This document shows, piece by piece, positions 33,265 to 41,589 of a stretch of DNA of 64,000 nt (position 1 is the stretch's first letter; every line of letters begins with the position of its first letter). Source of the DNA: Hungatella sp. UBA5385 (GTDB taxonomy: Bacteria; Bacillota; Clostridia; Lachnospirales; Lachnospiraceae). The notes under the pieces were generated by a model, which was not told the DNA's origin, made no database searches, and was given only the letters and a program-made list of their open reading frames with translations. Location: NCBI GenBank assembly GCA_002409995.1, contig DHOR01000054.1, forward strand, positions 1 through 64,000. The letters run 5' to 3'. Made by a program: the position numbers and the translations under genes.

Positions 33265-34116
33265 ATGACTAGAGAAACAAAAGTAAAAATAAGTGCATTT
33301 ATCCGTTATACCCTGCTGATCCTGGTTGGAGTTATCATGGTTTATCCATTGATCTGGATGGTTGGCGCTACTTTTAAAACAAACTCTGAGATTTTTACAA
33401 GTGCCTGGTTCTGGCCTAAGAATCCTGTATTTGACGGATATCAGAACGCATTTAAGAACTACGGCGGTAAGATTGACCTGGTAAAATCTCTTCTTAATAC
33501 TTATAAGATTGTAATTCCAAAGGTAGTCTTTACTGTAGTTTCTGCAACGATTACTGCTTACGGTTTCGGACGGTTTGAATTCAAGGGCAAATCAATTTTA
33601 TTCGCTCTTCTGATGTCTACACTGTTCCTTCCACAGGTAGTTTTAAATGCACCTCAGTACATTATGTTTAACAAATGGAAATGGATTAACTCTTACCTTC
33701 CACTTGTTGTACCTTCTGCATTTGCTGCAGATACTTATTTCGTATTTATGTTAATCCAGTTCCTTCGCGGTGTTCCCAAAGAACTGGAAGAGGCAGCCAA
33801 AATTGACGGCTGTAATACATTAAAAACTTTATGGTATGTTATTGTTCCGATGCTGAAGCCATCACTGGTTTCCTGTGCGCTGTTCCAGTTCATGTGGACC
33901 AATAACGACTTCCAGGGACCATTAATCTACATTCAGGATATGCAGAAGTATACTAACTCTATCTATCTGCGTATGTCTATGGACGGTGATGTTGGTTTCC
34001 AGTGGAATAGAATCCTTGCAATGTCGCTGATTTCTATTATTCCATCTCTGATCGTATTCTTCTGTGCTCAGGAGGCTTTCATTGACGGAATCGCAGCCGG
34101 CGGTGTTAAGGGCTAA
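33265..34116 (+). CDS. Sugar ABC transporter permease (MalG/UgpE type)
   Basis: A 283-residue inner-membrane subunit with six hydrophobic segments, the partner of the MalF-type protein 6 bases upstream. Coupling loop EEAAKIDGCNTLKTLWYVIVP lies near residues 170-190. The C-terminus ends in the family tail AFIDGIAAGGVKG. A terminator follows at 34133, so this is the last gene of the transport unit. Confidence 0.94.
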   Translation: MTRETKVKISAFIRYTLLILVGVIMVYPLIWMVGATFKTNSEIFTSAWFWPKNPVFDGYQNAFKNYGGKIDLVKSLLNTYKIVIPKVVFTVVSATITAYGFGRFEFKGKSILFALLMSTLFLPQVVLNAPQYIMFNKWKWINSYLPLVVPSAFAADTYFVFMLIQFLRGVPKELEEAAKIDGCNTLKTLWYVIVPMLKPSLVSCALFQFMWTNNDFQGPLIYIQDMQKYTNSIYLRMSMDGDVGFQWNRILAMSLISIIPSLIVFFCAQEAFIDGIAAGGVKG

Positions 34117-34132
34117 ATAGGAACAACATTTT

Positions 34133-34165
34133 GGGGATTCTCGTTAAGAGGATCCCCTTTCTTTT
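34133..34165 (+). terminator. Intrinsic terminator
   Basis: A 10-bp stem with one wobble pair, ggggattctc/gaggatcccc, loop gttaa, then TTTCTTTTT. It ends the ABC operon. Confidence 0.9.
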
Positions 34166-34179
34166 TGAAAGCGTTTACA
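34166..34179. promoter_or_regulatory. Perfect cre site before GH28
   Basis: TGAAAGCGTTTACA matches the CcpA cre consensus at all 14 positions. It abuts the terminator T-run and lies 112 bases before the GH28 start, so the GH28-lacI unit is probably under catabolite or LacI control. Confidence 0.75.
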
Positions 34180-34290
34180 AACCAGAGCTTGTTTTCAGGG
34201 ATACAAAGGCTTACAATAGAAAAAGTATTTGCAATGGAAAACACTTACATTTAGGAGCAGGAAATCAGGAGCAGGAAAGGGATAGACAGA

Positions 34291-35856
34291 ATGGAAATAA
34301 AGGTGATATTTAAAAATGCGCGCTGTGCAGTTCTGGAGCTGGCAGACGGAGGTATTTTTAATACCCGGGAAAAATATAAAATTTATTTGAATCAGGAGTT
34401 TTATGGAGAATCAGACAGAACCATTACAAGCCTTTATGATTTAAAACCAGATACAGAGTATGAGGTTATTGTTGAAAATGGAGCAGGAGATCAGACAACT
34501 GTCCATTTTGCAACAGAATATGAATTTGTTACTTTAAATGTCCGGGATTTCGGGGCAAAGGGTGACGGAGAACAGGATGATACAATTTTTATTCAGGCAG
34601 CTATTATGGCATGTCCTGAGAATAGCCGTGTGCTGATTTCGGAAGGAACCTATAGAATTTCCACTATATTTTTAAAAGATCATGTTAATATTGAATTGAA
34701 AAAAGGAGCAGTCTTATCTGCTTTTACAGATAGAACACGTTTCCCTGTCTTTCAGGGAATGATTCAGAGTTATGATGAAGAGAGTGAGTATAATCTGGGA
34801 ACCTGGGAGGGGAATCCTCTGCCCATGTTTACAGGCATCATTACAGGTGTCAATGTAAAAGATGCGTCTCTTTATGGACAGGGAACCATAGAGGGTAATG
34901 CTGGGTTTGGTGAAGATAACTGGTGGTATCAGCCTAAGGTTATGAGGACTGCTTTTCGCCCAAGAATGATATTCTTAGAACGCTGTGAAAATATTATTGT
35001 TCAGGGAATCACAGTTCAAAACAGCCCAAGCTGGAATATTCATCCATATTTTTCCGATCATCTCCGTTTTCTGGATTTGAAGGTATTAAATCCTAAGGAT
35101 TCTCCTAATACAGACGGGCTTGATCCTGAGTCCTGCCAGGATGTGGAGATAACCGGAGTTTACTTCTCTCTGGGTGATGACTGTATTGCTGTTAAATCGG
35201 GAAAGATTTATATGGGCTCTACCTATAAACGTCCTTCCAGCGATATTGTAATCCGTCAGTGTTGTATGAGAGATGGTCATGGCTCTATTACAATAGGAAG
35301 TGAAATGGCAGGGGGAGTGAAAAATCTCACAGTGAAAGACTGCCAGTTCCTTCATACTGACCGTGGGTTGAGAATTAAAACTCGGAGAGGAAGAGGTAAG
35401 GATGCAATTATAGAAGGCATTTTATTTGAGAATATTCAGATGGACCATGTGATGACTCCATTTGTAATCAACTGCTTCTATTTCTGCGATCCTGATGGTC
35501 ACAGCGAATATGTGAGAACAAAGGAGACTTTGCCTGCAGATGAGAGAACTCCTGAAATCAGGGATTTGACATTCCGCAGAATTGAAGCTTCCAACTGTCA
35601 TGTAGCAGCAGCTTATCTCTATGGACTTCCTGAGAAGAAGATTGGAAAAGTGGAGATGGAGCAGGTTCATGTTACATTTGCAGAGAATCCTAAAGAAGGT
35701 CAGCCAGCCATGATGGAAGGTTGTAGTGAGCATACAACCAGACAGGGGATTTATGCAAATAACATTGTGGAATTGAAATTAAAAGATGTTGTTGTAGAGG
35801 GTCAGCAGGGACTTGCAGTTGAGACTGAGAATATAGATACTATTTATATTGACTAA
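34291..35856 (+). CDS. GH28 polygalacturonase-type hydrolase
   Basis: A 521-residue glycosidase of the right-handed beta-helix type that cleaves alpha-1,4-galacturonan. The family motifs are complete and in order: NTDGLDP (near residue 271), GDDCIAVKSG (near 293), GHGSITIGSE (near 326) and RGLRIKT (near 355). An N-terminal fibronectin-like beta segment (about 1-85) precedes VRDFGAKGDGEQDDT, the usual start of the helix. No signal peptide, so it acts on imported oligosaccharides. Followed 32 bases later by the LacI gene. Confidence 0.95.
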   Translation: MEIKVIFKNARCAVLELADGGIFNTREKYKIYLNQEFYGESDRTITSLYDLKPDTEYEVIVENGAGDQTTVHFATEYEFVTLNVRDFGAKGDGEQDDTIFIQAAIMACPENSRVLISEGTYRISTIFLKDHVNIELKKGAVLSAFTDRTRFPVFQGMIQSYDEESEYNLGTWEGNPLPMFTGIITGVNVKDASLYGQGTIEGNAGFGEDNWWYQPKVMRTAFRPRMIFLERCENIIVQGITVQNSPSWNIHPYFSDHLRFLDLKVLNPKDSPNTDGLDPESCQDVEITGVYFSLGDDCIAVKSGKIYMGSTYKRPSSDIVIRQCCMRDGHGSITIGSEMAGGVKNLTVKDCQFLHTDRGLRIKTRRGRGKDAIIEGILFENIQMDHVMTPFVINCFYFCDPDGHSEYVRTKETLPADERTPEIRDLTFRRIEASNCHVAAAYLYGLPEKKIGKVEMEQVHVTFAENPKEGQPAMMEGCSEHTTRQGIYANNIVELKLKDVVVEGQQGLAVETENIDTIYID

Positions 35857-35888
35857 TTGAGTTCTGGAAATGGTGAGAGGTGTATTAA

Positions 35889-36890
35889 ATGGCTGTAACA
35901 ATTAAAGATATTGCAAAGATGGCAGGGGTGTCCTATTCCACTGTGTCCAGAGCTTTAAACGGAATAGGTACTGAGAACACGGAAAGCAGGAAGAAGATTT
36001 TAAAGATTGCAGAGCAGATGGGCTATGTACCAAACCAGGCTGCTATCAATCTGAAAAAATCCAGGTCCTATATGATTGGATTGTATTTTTCAACCATCAG
36101 TAAAATGTCATCTCCCTTTGTACTTCATGATGTGCTGACAGGTGTTTACAGCATAACTGGAAGCAAATACAACGTAGTGGTAAAGGGTATTGATATGCAT
36201 GAGACAGGAACACTGAATCCGAGCAATCTGGATGGAGTCATTGTTCTGTCCCAGCGGGATGAGGATATGGTGTTTATGAATGAGGTTCTCAGTAAGAATA
36301 TACCTATGGTAGTCATCTGTCGTGCAGTGGATATTGATGCACCTAATGTTACCACTGACGAAGCTCATGCTATGGAGCGGGCCATGGATTATCTCCTTGA
36401 GAATGGCCACAGGAACATTGGAATTATCGAAGGAAATCCAGGGCTGGATTCCAGCAGGCTGCGCCGCAGAGGCTGGAGATCATCTATGCGCAATCATGGG
36501 CTTGATCCTGACAGCCTGCCTGTGATCAGCGGAAATTATCGGTATGCCAGCGGATATTCAGCAGCCAAGCAGCTGCTGTCCTATCATCCCACAGCTATGC
36601 TCAGCTATAATGATGAGATGGCCTTTGGAGCAAGAACAGCAATTACAGAGTCCGGTCTTACAGTGCCAGGAGATGTTTCCCTTATTGGCTTTGATAACTG
36701 GGATATGTCCGGTTATTCAGATATGCATCTGACTACTGTGGAACGTAATATGGGTGAGATTGCCAAGGAAGGCGCAAGAGTTCTTCTAAGACGTCTTGAT
36801 GAAGGGATTACGGATAACAGAAGAATATATTTGAAGAATAAACTGATTATCAGGGATACTGTGAAGAACTTAAATCTGATAGAATCTTAG
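35889..36890 (+). CDS. LacI-family transcriptional regulator of the pectin locus
   Basis: A 333-residue repressor with an N-terminal LacI helix-turn-helix (VTIKDIAKMAGVSYSTVSRA, residues 3-22), hinge helix near 50 and a periplasmic-binding-like effector domain. It probably binds the palindromic operators at 30141, 30458 and 34166 and responds to a galacturonide breakdown product. It is the last gene of the GH28 unit. Confidence 0.94.
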   Translation: MAVTIKDIAKMAGVSYSTVSRALNGIGTENTESRKKILKIAEQMGYVPNQAAINLKKSRSYMIGLYFSTISKMSSPFVLHDVLTGVYSITGSKYNVVVKGIDMHETGTLNPSNLDGVIVLSQRDEDMVFMNEVLSKNIPMVVICRAVDIDAPNVTTDEAHAMERAMDYLLENGHRNIGIIEGNPGLDSSRLRRRGWRSSMRNHGLDPDSLPVISGNYRYASGYSAAKQLLSYHPTAMLSYNDEMAFGARTAITESGLTVPGDVSLIGFDNWDMSGYSDMHLTTVERNMGEIAKEGARVLLRRLDEGITDNRRIYLKNKLIIRDTVKNLNLIES

Positions 36891-37009
36891 TTTCTACATG
36901 AAATAAGTAACTTTCCGTATTTTATAGAAAAAATTTTGCAAAAAGGAAATCATTTATCAATTACCATAATATACTAAACTAAGCAATTATTTAAATGAGG
37001 AGTCTAAGT

Positions 37010-38002
37010 ATGTCAAACAGTTATTATGGTAACCGGTATCAGGGCTTTGCACCGGAGTTTTTTGATGAAGCCCCTATATCGGCATTTCAGGAAAATATCC
37101 ACCCCAGGAACAGGACCTCAGGAGGAACCACCCCTGGTACAGGTACTGGCGGAATGGGCGGTGGAGGAATGGGTACAGGCGGATCACCGGCAGCACCAAC
37201 AATGCCGCAGATGGGCGGAACACCAACAAACCGCACAGCCCCCCAGATGGGCGGAACACCAACAAACCGCACAGCCCCCCAGATGGGCGGAGCACCGGCA
37301 AACCGCACTGCTCCACAGATGGGTGGAACACCTGCAGCGCCAACAGCCCCCCAGATGGGCACAATGCCTGCAAACCGTGCAACCCCTCAGATGGGTACAA
37401 TGCCCCGTACAGCTCCCCAGGCAGATGATACTAATGAGTTTGGAATTGTACCTCCAATCGGAGTGCTTCCGCCTGAAGATATTGTCCCTCCAGTAGGAGA
37501 GATTCCGGAAGAAATGATACCGCCTATTGGAGATTTGCCAGCAGGAATTGTACCCCCAATCGGAACGCTGCCGCCAACAGATATTGTACCTCCAATCGGA
37601 ACGCTTCCACCAACCGGAATTGTACCTCCAATCGGAACGCTTCCGCCAACTGGAATTGTACCTCCAATCGGAACGCTTCCGCCAACTGGAATTGTACCCC
37701 CAATCGGAGTGCTTCCGCCATCAGGAATCGTACCTCCAATCGGAGTCCTTCCAGGCCCGACAAGTAACAGCTGCTTTTTCTGCAATCCTGACAGACTGCG
37801 GAGAACCCTGCAGAACTGCATGAATAATGTGAACAATCTGGTATTTGTCTGGACTACTGATGGAAATGGATTCTGGATGTACTTACAAAGAATGGATTAT
37901 GATAATATATCCGGTTACCGCTATGGAACAAGAGCAGGCTGGTTCTTATATGATGTTCCCATCAGGAACATCTATGCTGTCCGCTGTTTCAGAGTGCAGT
38001 AG
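37010..38002 (+). CDS. Proline/glycine-rich repeat protein with small C-terminal domain
   Basis: About 330 residues. After a 30-residue head comes a Gly-rich stretch and six copies of a 12-residue unit opening PQMGG, then nine copies of a second 12-residue unit (consensus GIVPPIGTLPPT), then a compact 75-residue tail with cysteines (CFFCNPDRL ... VRCFRVQ) and aromatic strands (WMYLQRM, GWFLYDVP). The start at 37010 is chosen for the AGGAG before it. No signal peptide. The CotF-like genes on the other side of the terminator suggest a spore coat or exosporium surface role (inference); it matches no family I can name. Confidence 0.82.
   Translation: MSNSYYGNRYQGFAPEFFDEAPISAFQENIHPRNRTSGGTTPGTGTGGMGGGGMGTGGSPAAPTMPQMGGTPTNRTAPQMGGTPTNRTAPQMGGAPANRTAPQMGGTPAAPTAPQMGTMPANRATPQMGTMPRTAPQADDTNEFGIVPPIGVLPPEDIVPPVGEIPEEMIPPIGDLPAGIVPPIGTLPPTDIVPPIGTLPPTGIVPPIGTLPPTGIVPPIGTLPPTGIVPPIGVLPPSGIVPPIGVLPGPTSNSCFFCNPDRLRRTLQNCMNNVNNLVFVWTTDGNGFWMYLQRMDYDNISGYRYGTRAGWFLYDVPIRNIYAVRCFRVQ
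37195..37430 (+). repeat. 36-bp coding tandem repeat A
   Basis: Six in-frame units encoding PQMGG(T/A)P(T/A)NRTA with decreasing identity towards the 3' end. The first two units are almost identical in DNA, suggesting recent slippage. Confidence 0.85.
37444..37755 (+). repeat. 36-bp coding tandem repeat B
   Basis: About nine in-frame units encoding IVPPIG(T/V)LPP(T/S)(G/D). The central four (about 37549-37700) are nearly identical in DNA, the outer ones divergent, as in arrays that grow from the centre. Confidence 0.88.
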
Positions 38003-38017
38003 CTTATAATGTAAAAT

Positions 38018-38060
38018 AACAAAAAGGACGTCAAAGCCTGACCTGACGTCCTTTTTTGTT
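38018..38060. terminator. Bidirectional terminator
   Basis: aacaaaaaggacgtca (38018-38033) pairs with tgacgtcc plus a T-run (38044-38060), between the repeat protein and the convergent CotF-like gene. Confidence 0.92.
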
Positions 38061-38074
38061 ATTCTGCTTAAGAT

Positions 38075-38320
38075 TTACATCCCCGCAAATTTATTCTTCA
38101 CTTTTGTCATTTTCTGCTGTTCTGCCTGCTCGGTAGTATACCAGCCCTTTGCAGACATCTGCTTATATATTTGATCCTGTGTAGAGAGACTGTCATTTAA
38201 AGCAGTGTCAAACGCCTGATGCACGTTCGTGGTTGGAGACTCAATTGTTCCGTGCAGATATAAATCACATGCTCCTTTTGTTACAAGGAGTAAATTTTCC
38301 ATAATATTTTTATCATCCAT
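38075..38320 (-). CDS. CotF-like spore coat protein
   Basis: An 81-residue helical protein of the Coat_F family: ENLLLVTKGACDLYLHGTIE near residues 8-27, then a second helix SLSTQDQIYKQMSAKGWY. Such proteins pack as helix bundles in the spore coat. GGAGGAAG precedes the ATG. The next coat-type gene lies 17 bases upstream and is co-directional, so they form a small operon likely active in the mother cell late in sporulation. Confidence 0.85.
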   Translation of the reverse strand: MDDKNIMENLLLVTKGACDLYLHGTIESPTTNVHQAFDTALNDSLSTQDQIYKQMSAKGWYTTEQAEQQKMTKVKNKFAGM

Positions 38321-38337
38321 TTGGTTATTCTTCCTCC

Positions 38338-38511
38338 TTATACAAGATTGTAGAAGCTGTCAAAAATCTGCTGATGCTTCTGGCCTAATTGTTCCACACA
38401 TGCTTTTAATTCAGGGTCCTGCAGATTTTTTGCAGCATCCTGACACTGGGTTTTAAAAAAGCTTTCATGACCCAGAGCATCTTCAATATAACTTAATTCC
38501 TTTGGACTCAT
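38338..38511 (-). CDS. Small coat-associated protein (57 residues)
   Basis: A short helical protein beginning MSPKELSYIEDALGHESFF. The start at 38511 is chosen because GGAGGTG lies just before it; the upstream in-frame ATG at 38556 has none. Paired helices and the pattern of hydrophobics resemble the other small CotF-neighbour proteins of Clostridia. It is the first gene of the pair with the CotF-like protein. Confidence 0.78.
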   Translation of the reverse strand: MSPKELSYIEDALGHESFFKTQCQDAAKNLQDPELKACVEQLGQKHQQIFDSFYNLV

Positions 38512-38552
38512 AGTAATCACCTCCACACTTAGTATGTGAGGTTTGGCAAGTT

Positions 38553-39911
38553 TCATTCCACAGCCGGCTGATTACCATTTTTTTGAAGAATTTTCCTGTA
38601 AAAAATCATAGTGAGAACCGTTGCAGTAATCCAGCCAAATGGCCATGCCATCCAGATACCTGTACTTCCAAAAACAGGGCTGAATACAGAGGCAAAGAAG
38701 ATTCTCAGAATCAGATCAGGAATTGTGGCAATGACAAAATAAATCATTGCTCCTGAACCTCTTAATATGCCATCGGTCATCAGTTTAATGGATATCATAA
38801 AGTAGAAGGGCGATACAATCCGTAAATACCGCACTCCTGCCAGTATTGCCTCCTGACTGTCCGACTTTAAAAACAGTCCCATCATTACCTTGCTCAAGAA
38901 AAAATAAAATATAAAAAATGGAACAGAAGCTATGAGAGAAAGGCGTATTCCTGTGAGAAATCCCGTATGAATCCGATCCTTTTTCCCGGCCCCCAGATTC
39001 TGGGCAGTATAGCTTGATAAACAGCTTCCCAGCGCCATAAAGGAAGTAATTGCAAATGTATTCAGCTTAATAGCTGCTGAATATCCTGCAATGACAGCAG
39101 ACCCAAACCGATTGACAATCACCTGAACAAATAAGTTTCCTACAGAAAGAACGCTTTGCTGAAGAATGCTTGGAATTGCAATGGCACAGATCTGTCCAAA
39201 CAGCTTTCCGCTGAAAAGTGCCGGTTTCCCGCTGGAAGGCATTGCCCGCAATCTTCGAAAAAGAGTTCCTGCAGCCAGAATGGAGGCTCCGCCCTGTGCA
39301 ATAAAGGTTGCCCATGCTACCCCTGCCACTCCCATCTGAAAGGTGGTTACAAACCAGATATCCAGAATAATATTGGTGACAGAGGAGCCAATAAGAAAAT
39401 AAAGAGGTGTTTTCGAATCACCAAATGCATTAAAAATTCCTGTACACACATTATAGAGAATTAAGAAAACAATTCCATAGGTATAAATTTTCAGATAGAG
39501 AACTCCATCAGAAAACACATTATCAGGAGTATTAATCCAGCTCATCATAGGCCCACAGAATACAATGCCGTAAACAGTCAGCAGCAGGCTTAAAATCCCA
39601 CAGGAAATAAAGGCTGTGTTAATTGCTGTTTTCATATTTGAATAGTCTTTTGCCCCAAATAATCTGGACACTACAACAGAAGCACCTAAGTTGCTGCCTG
39701 TGGCAAAAGCCATAAAGATTACTGTAATAGGATAGGAGGCGCCAACTGCAGCCAGCGCATTTTCTCCCACAAAACGACCTGCAATCATGCTGTCTGCAAT
39801 GTTATAGAACTGCTGGAACATGACGCTTACCATCATAGGGAGAAGAAATTTCCATAAGGTATGTTTTGGATGTCCGATGGTTAAATCCGTTGTTTTTGCC
39901 GATACTGCCAT
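38553..39911 (-). CDS. MATE-family multidrug/Na+ antiporter
   Basis: A 452-residue membrane exporter with 12 hydrophobic segments in two homologous halves. The N-terminus (LWKFLLPMMVSVMFQQFYNIADSMIAGRFVGENALAAVGA) is the classic MATE opening, seen here in two parts across helices 1 and 2. Exports cationic drugs or metabolites in exchange for Na+ or H+. It stands alone downstream of the purF-like gene, separated by the palindromic hairpin at 39982. Confidence 0.94.
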   Translation of the reverse strand: MAVSAKTTDLTIGHPKHTLWKFLLPMMVSVMFQQFYNIADSMIAGRFVGENALAAVGASYPITVIFMAFATGSNLGASVVVSRLFGAKDYSNMKTAINTAFISCGILSLLLTVYGIVFCGPMMSWINTPDNVFSDGVLYLKIYTYGIVFLILYNVCTGIFNAFGDSKTPLYFLIGSSVTNIILDIWFVTTFQMGVAGVAWATFIAQGGASILAAGTLFRRLRAMPSSGKPALFSGKLFGQICAIAIPSILQQSVLSVGNLFVQVIVNRFGSAVIAGYSAAIKLNTFAITSFMALGSCLSSYTAQNLGAGKKDRIHTGFLTGIRLSLIASVPFFIFYFFLSKVMMGLFLKSDSQEAILAGVRYLRIVSPFYFMISIKLMTDGILRGSGAMIYFVIATIPDLILRIFFASVFSPVFGSTGIWMAWPFGWITATVLTMIFYRKILQKNGNQPAVE

Positions 39912-39981
39912 GAGAAATATAACCTCTTTTCATATGTTAATTCTATGGTAAAGTATAGCACTTGCTGTGCCAGAAGGCAAA

Positions 39982-40034
39982 TTTACATCAGGGGTTCGAC
40001 CCTTTGATACAAAGGGTCGAACCCCTGATGTAAA
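39982..40034. repeat. Dispersed palindromic hairpin, copy 2
   Basis: A perfect 25-bp stem with an ATA loop. The core is identical to copies 1 and 3, but the outer bases are tttacatca pairing with tgatgtaaa, instead of aaatt with aattt. It lies between the purF-like stop and the MATE start. Confidence 0.93.
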
Positions 40035-40041
40035 AATCAGA

Positions 40042-41448
40042 CTATTTCTTCCCGCTCCAGCAATATGTACACAACTTGCAGGGGGAAATACCGATGGCTG
40101 TCTCTAAATCATCCAGCCTGTGATAACGCAAAGTGGTAAAATTAAGTTTCTTCCGTATTTCTTCCACCATATCTTTATAATTCTGGCTTTCCGGATTGGC
40201 ATAATCCATAAGAAGCTCATCTGACACCTCATCCCCTTCCAGCTCTCTGATAATTCTCCGTGTAATCAGATCAAGATCAGAATTTGATCGGGAGAAATTA
40301 AGATAAGGACAACCGAATAAAAGGGGCGGACATGCAGGACGGATATGTACTTCTTTTGCACCGCTTTGATAGAGGAATTCAGTCGTTTCCCCTAATTGAG
40401 TTCCCCTTACAATAGAGTCATCAATAATCAGCAGGCTTTTGTCCCGGATCAATGAATCAACAGGGATTAGTTTCATCTTAGCAATGAGATTTCTCTGTCC
40501 CTGATTCTGAGGCATAAAGGAACGGGGCCATGTTGGGGTGTATTTAATAAAGGGGCGGGCAAATGGAATCCGTGATTCATTGGCATAACCCACTGCATGA
40601 GCAATGCCGGAATCAGGTATGCCGGCTACAAGGTCAGCCTTTACATTATCCCGCTGTGCCAGAAGTTTCCCGCAGTCGTATCTCATGGTTTCCACATTGA
40701 CTCCCTCATAGGAGGAGGTTGGATATCCATAATATACCCAGAGGAAGGAACATATTTTCATCTCATCTCTTGGAGGAGAGAGCTGATCCATGCCTTCAGG
40801 AGTGAGAAATACAATTTCTCCAGGTCCCAGCTCAGCATAATCGCTGTAGTCCAGATTAATATAAGCAAAGCTTTCAAAAGAAGCGCAGTAAGCATCTTCC
40901 TTTTTACCGATTACAATAGGAGTTCTGCCCATTCGGTCTCTGGCTGCATAAATTCCCTGTGGAGTCAGAACTAAAATGGTCATGGAACCTTCAATCTGCT
41001 CCTGTGCAAATTTGATTCCCTCTGTAATAGTACTTTTCTGATTGATCAGTGCAGCAACCAGCTCAGTGGAGTTAATCTTGCCGCCGCTCATTTCCATAAA
41101 ATGAATATGACCGTTGATAAATGCCTCCTGAATCAGCTGCTCCTGATTGTTGATTTTCCCAACAGTTGTTATTGCAAAGCTGCCCAGATGGGACTGCATT
41201 AACAGTGGCTGGGGATCGCTGTCTGAGATACAGCCGATTCCATAATTACCTTCCAGCTCGTCCAAGTCTCTGTCAAACTTAGTACGGAAAGGAGTATTTT
41301 CAATATTATGAATAGAACGGGAAAAACCATTGGGGCCATAAACTGCCATACCACCCCGCTTGGTTCCAAGATGGGAGTGATAGTCAACCCCGAAAAATAA
41401 ATCAAGTGTACAGCTCTTTTTTGAAACAACACCAAATATTCCGCCCAT
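40042..41448 (-). CDS. PurF-like amidophosphoribosyltransferase lacking the catalytic cysteine
   Basis: A 468-residue protein with an N-terminal Ntn-type glutaminase domain (about 1-225) and a C-terminal phosphoribosyltransferase domain (about 245-430) whose PRPP loop LLIIDDSIVRGT is near residue 355. True PurF begins MCGI, and Cys2, exposed after processing, is the nucleophile; here the start reads MGGIFGVV, so glutamine hydrolysis by this mechanism is impossible. Three C-terminal cysteines (SPCKLCTYCW) recall the Fe-S ligands of B. subtilis PurF. It may use ammonia, or act as a regulator or in another pathway. No pur genes are nearby. Confidence 0.88.
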   Translation of the reverse strand: MGGIFGVVSKKSCTLDLFFGVDYHSHLGTKRGGMAVYGPNGFSRSIHNIENTPFRTKFDRDLDELEGNYGIGCISDSDPQPLLMQSHLGSFAITTVGKINNQEQLIQEAFINGHIHFMEMSGGKINSTELVAALINQKSTITEGIKFAQEQIEGSMTILVLTPQGIYAARDRMGRTPIVIGKKEDAYCASFESFAYINLDYSDYAELGPGEIVFLTPEGMDQLSPPRDEMKICSFLWVYYGYPTSSYEGVNVETMRYDCGKLLAQRDNVKADLVAGIPDSGIAHAVGYANESRIPFARPFIKYTPTWPRSFMPQNQGQRNLIAKMKLIPVDSLIRDKSLLIIDDSIVRGTQLGETTEFLYQSGAKEVHIRPACPPLLFGCPYLNFSRSNSDLDLITRRIIRELEGDEVSDELLMDYANPESQNYKDMVEEIRKKLNFTTLRYHRLDDLETAIGISPCKLCTYCWSGKK

Positions 41449-41453
41449 AAAAA

Positions 41454-41544
41454 TTTCCCTCTATCATCTATGTAAGTTTTTGTTTTGAGTGACCGTAGTT
41501 AGACAATCTACAAAACAATTCTAGCACACATTGATAGAGGGAAA
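41454..41544 (-). promoter_or_regulatory. Long-range inverted repeat masking the purF-like ribosome site
   Basis: Thirteen bases, tttccctctatca at 41454-41466 (plus strand), recur as a perfect complement at 41532-41544. In the minus-strand RNA the downstream arm contains the AGAGGG ribosome site of the purF-like gene, so pairing with the upstream arm would hide it. The 65-base loop has a small gtag...ctac hairpin. Confidence 0.6.
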
Positions 41545-41589
41545 CAATGGATTTACCCATTATAAATACTAATGAGGTTTTAGAAGCAC

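Noticed and set aside
37195..37755. CRISPR array
   Set aside because: The periodic 36-bp units are contiguous and in frame, with no unique spacers; they encode peptide repeats.
37387..37836. Glycine-rich repeat frame on the minus strand
   Set aside because: Complement of the PPIG tandem repeat; any frame through such an array stays open. The plus-strand frame has the ribosome site and a non-repeat C-terminal domain.
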